Assembly (NCBI GenBank): GCA_963971285.1
Contig: OZ020248.1
Location: 22,465,873 to 22,529,872, forward strand
Direction of reading: 5' to 3'
Source: Astropecten irregularis
Lineage: Eukaryota; Echinodermata; Asteroidea; Paxillosida; Astropectinidae
DNA length: 64,000 nt
The stretch's first letter is position 1. Each line of letters starts with the position of its first letter. A model generated the notes under the pieces. That model had not been told where the DNA came from. It did not search any database and was given only the letters and a program-made list of their open reading frames with translations. A program made the position numbers and the translations under genes. Below are positions 50,201 to 53,200 of this stretch, in pieces.

Positions 50201-53200
50201 ACTGGCTCTTGTTAAAGGGGTCTTAAGACTTGAGGTGAACTTTGTACTTAGTACTTTGTACATATAGTGAGGACTAGAGCAGTGATGAGGACTAGAGCAG
50301 ACTAGTCAAAACGTTGAGACCTAATTGCGAGAAGTGCGAACGATATAGAAGTGGGAAAGTACGAACGATTCTTACATGGTGTTTCCGCAAACCGATCACC
50401 ATACCAATTGTCACCATGCAAAGCCTCAAATCTTTCTTACTTTGTACTTGTTTATTCATGCAATGGTTAGACATATTTACACCGTGTTTAGACTAGGTCC
50501 CGTATTATTTTAGGAAAATCCCAATAATCAGAAGTAATAGTTTTGCGGTATCTTAATGTGACATGTATTGATCTCTTTTGTGAGTATGGGGTGGCTCTGA
50601 AAAGAGCCAGTTAACTTGACGTTCCGGTCAGTATAGAGAGCGTGCACGTGACGTCACTTGACAGCTTATCGGCTATTTTGGACGGCATGCGTACGCACGC
50701 ACACGTGCGCGTGGTACCAGACAGCAGCAGTTTTTATATATCTATGGCAGCAGCAGCATGCACGCACTTCTGCGTGCGCATCCGGTTGATTTGCAAGCTA
50801 CGCGAACGCATGTGGGTTACATGGATTGTATACACTGTACGTACGTGCATTATACACGTGTTCAGCGTTGCCGTCCAAAATGGCGTCCTGATCAGGTGAC
50901 TGCACGTCCTCTATACTCTGTCTGTCTGTCTTAATAAGGAGAATGCTGCAGCTTTGAGGTGGAGACTTAGCGAGTAGTTTTGCTGCAGACCTGCAAAACT
51001 TTCTTTGGCAAACCCATAGTGTGGAGGCTTGGGCTGGGATTTGTTCAGTTACATGTACCTCCGCCAAACATGTTGGGTTCGGGGACAATTTTGTAGGGGA
51101 GAGGCCCATAAATGATACCGCGCAGCTGTTTTCAGCGCCATGTACAGCCGAAACCTCCTCAGCCTTGAATTGTCCCCGGAAAGCGGCATTCTAGCTTATA
51201 CAGTGTGGATGGTTGGTCGTAAAAAAGATGAGCCATCTCCAAACTGTCCACGATAATCGGGACCTAGTGTGAACGCAGGGTTAGCTGTTCATTATGGGAT
51301 ATCACTCGGGTCTGTATCTTGCCAATACAAGACACTCTTTGGAGTGGAAACTGTGGAATCTCCGATCGGTTTCCATTGTGCAACAACCTTGTAATATCCT
51401 GTAACCCCACATCGCCATTAGTGACTTATGACTCATTTTGCCAGGTTGTGTATAACAGCCGAAAGAAAGTCATTGGTACCCCGCTATGAGGTACATGTAT
51501 CAGGAAGTACGGTTGAGAAACAGACAAAAACACAAGTGTACCGGTCAAGTCGGCTAAATCGGAAGACAACCCCGGGCAAAGTCATGGCATCACTTCCTCT
51601 TTTTTGCAGACGAACCCAAAAATACCAACGGGGAAGGACAGATCCGGTCCACGTACACTTGTATCTGTGTCTGTGGTGATTTTTTTTTTCAATGGCTGCC
51701 AGTTGGCAGTTTTCTTTGTCAACCAGGATAGGATGTGTTTGATCAGCCATGGTTAGAATAATACCCTGGAACAGGATCTGGGACAAGCCTAGAACAAATA
51801 GAATCCACTGATGAAAAAACAATGGTACAGTGACAAACAGAAAATCCGCAGACAAATAGCCGGAAAAAAAATTGACAGACCGTAAAGTTTAAAACTTCAT
51901 GTCTTCTGTACATGTAGTAATTACATTGGAGGACTTTTGCTCAGCTGAAACTTTGCCTGGAGCTTGGGCTCTGGTTTTGGGTTATTTTTTTTGTACATCG
52001 AATTTTTCAAAGTGAAAAGCTACATGTGAAGGTATCGTGAAGGAGATTTTTAGCTACAGATTCTAAGTAGATACTGTTTGTTTGCTTTTTGCACAAGAAA
52101 GTGGAGCTTAAACTTCAGCGAAGAACCACAATATCTGTTTCTAGATGATGGAGTCAATGAGCCAGAGTTGAGATTTTGAATAACGTCAAAAGGTATGGAA
52201 TACCATACCGGCGCTCTTACCAACTGAGCTATCCAGCCCTATGTTGGTGGTTTCCCTAATAGTCAATTATCTTTGTTTGTTATAATGCTAAAAAGAAACT
52301 TTTTTTTTCTCAAGCTTAAGAAATTTCTCAAGGATTCGCAAGGGACATCGGTCACTCTCAAGCATTGGTGTCCTTTCACACGATGACACTTTTGTAAGAA
52401 TTTGCAACCATGAGAAAAACTTGCAACCCTTGTGAGTTTTATTAAGCATTGTGTGAAAAGGCCTTAACAGGTTTTGGGTGACTAGGCTCAAGTTTGATGC
52501 ATTACATGTAGAAATCTTGTCTTGGAACGGCGCAGTGCTACAAATTTGGCGGGATCCACAGAAATTGTCTGTTGAAACGTTCTTTTGTTCTAGCCATTTT
52601 AAGCTGCCTGTGCTTTGGCATTCAGTTTTGTACACAAGAATTGGGAGCCAAGGATGATGTTCGGTACAGCTAAATGCTTAACAGTATAGTGGTTTTTGTC
52701 ATAGCAGCGTTCTACTGTATCTAAAAATGAAACCAAGTTGCTGTTTAAGTCGACCAATTAATCCTGCCATGAAAGCCTTTCGGCGCACATGTGTCGTGCA
52801 AATTTTAGCCATTTCCTCTCGGAGACAGATAGAAAATGTGCATCGGATTAAACAGGGGTTGCGTCACGCCCCATCAGAGTCGCACCCTTACATCCTGCGT
52901 TTGTTTGGACTACTATACTAGGACGATGATGCATCCTAACAACAGCCGATCGCAAAACTGCGCAGCCGACCGCGACCGCACCGCCATCTTTCATCGTCCC
53001 ACATATTGCCTCCGTCATGCTGTGTGTAATTTTTTTTAATAATAATTATTTGCATCGCCCCCCGTGCGGAGTTAAATCGCTGTAATTAGATTGGGAGCGT
53101 GTGGTACGTGTGGCCGGGGTTATATATCTGTATCCATTTGACGCTCTGAAGGTATTCTCTTCCGATCGTGTGTCGTCATCCGTCCATGACTCAAATTCAT

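Noticed and set aside
50632-51109. Histone gene upstream of the 50593 stem-loop
   Set aside because: No frame on the minus strand encodes a histone fold or H1-like sequence; the adjacent DNA is a foldback element.
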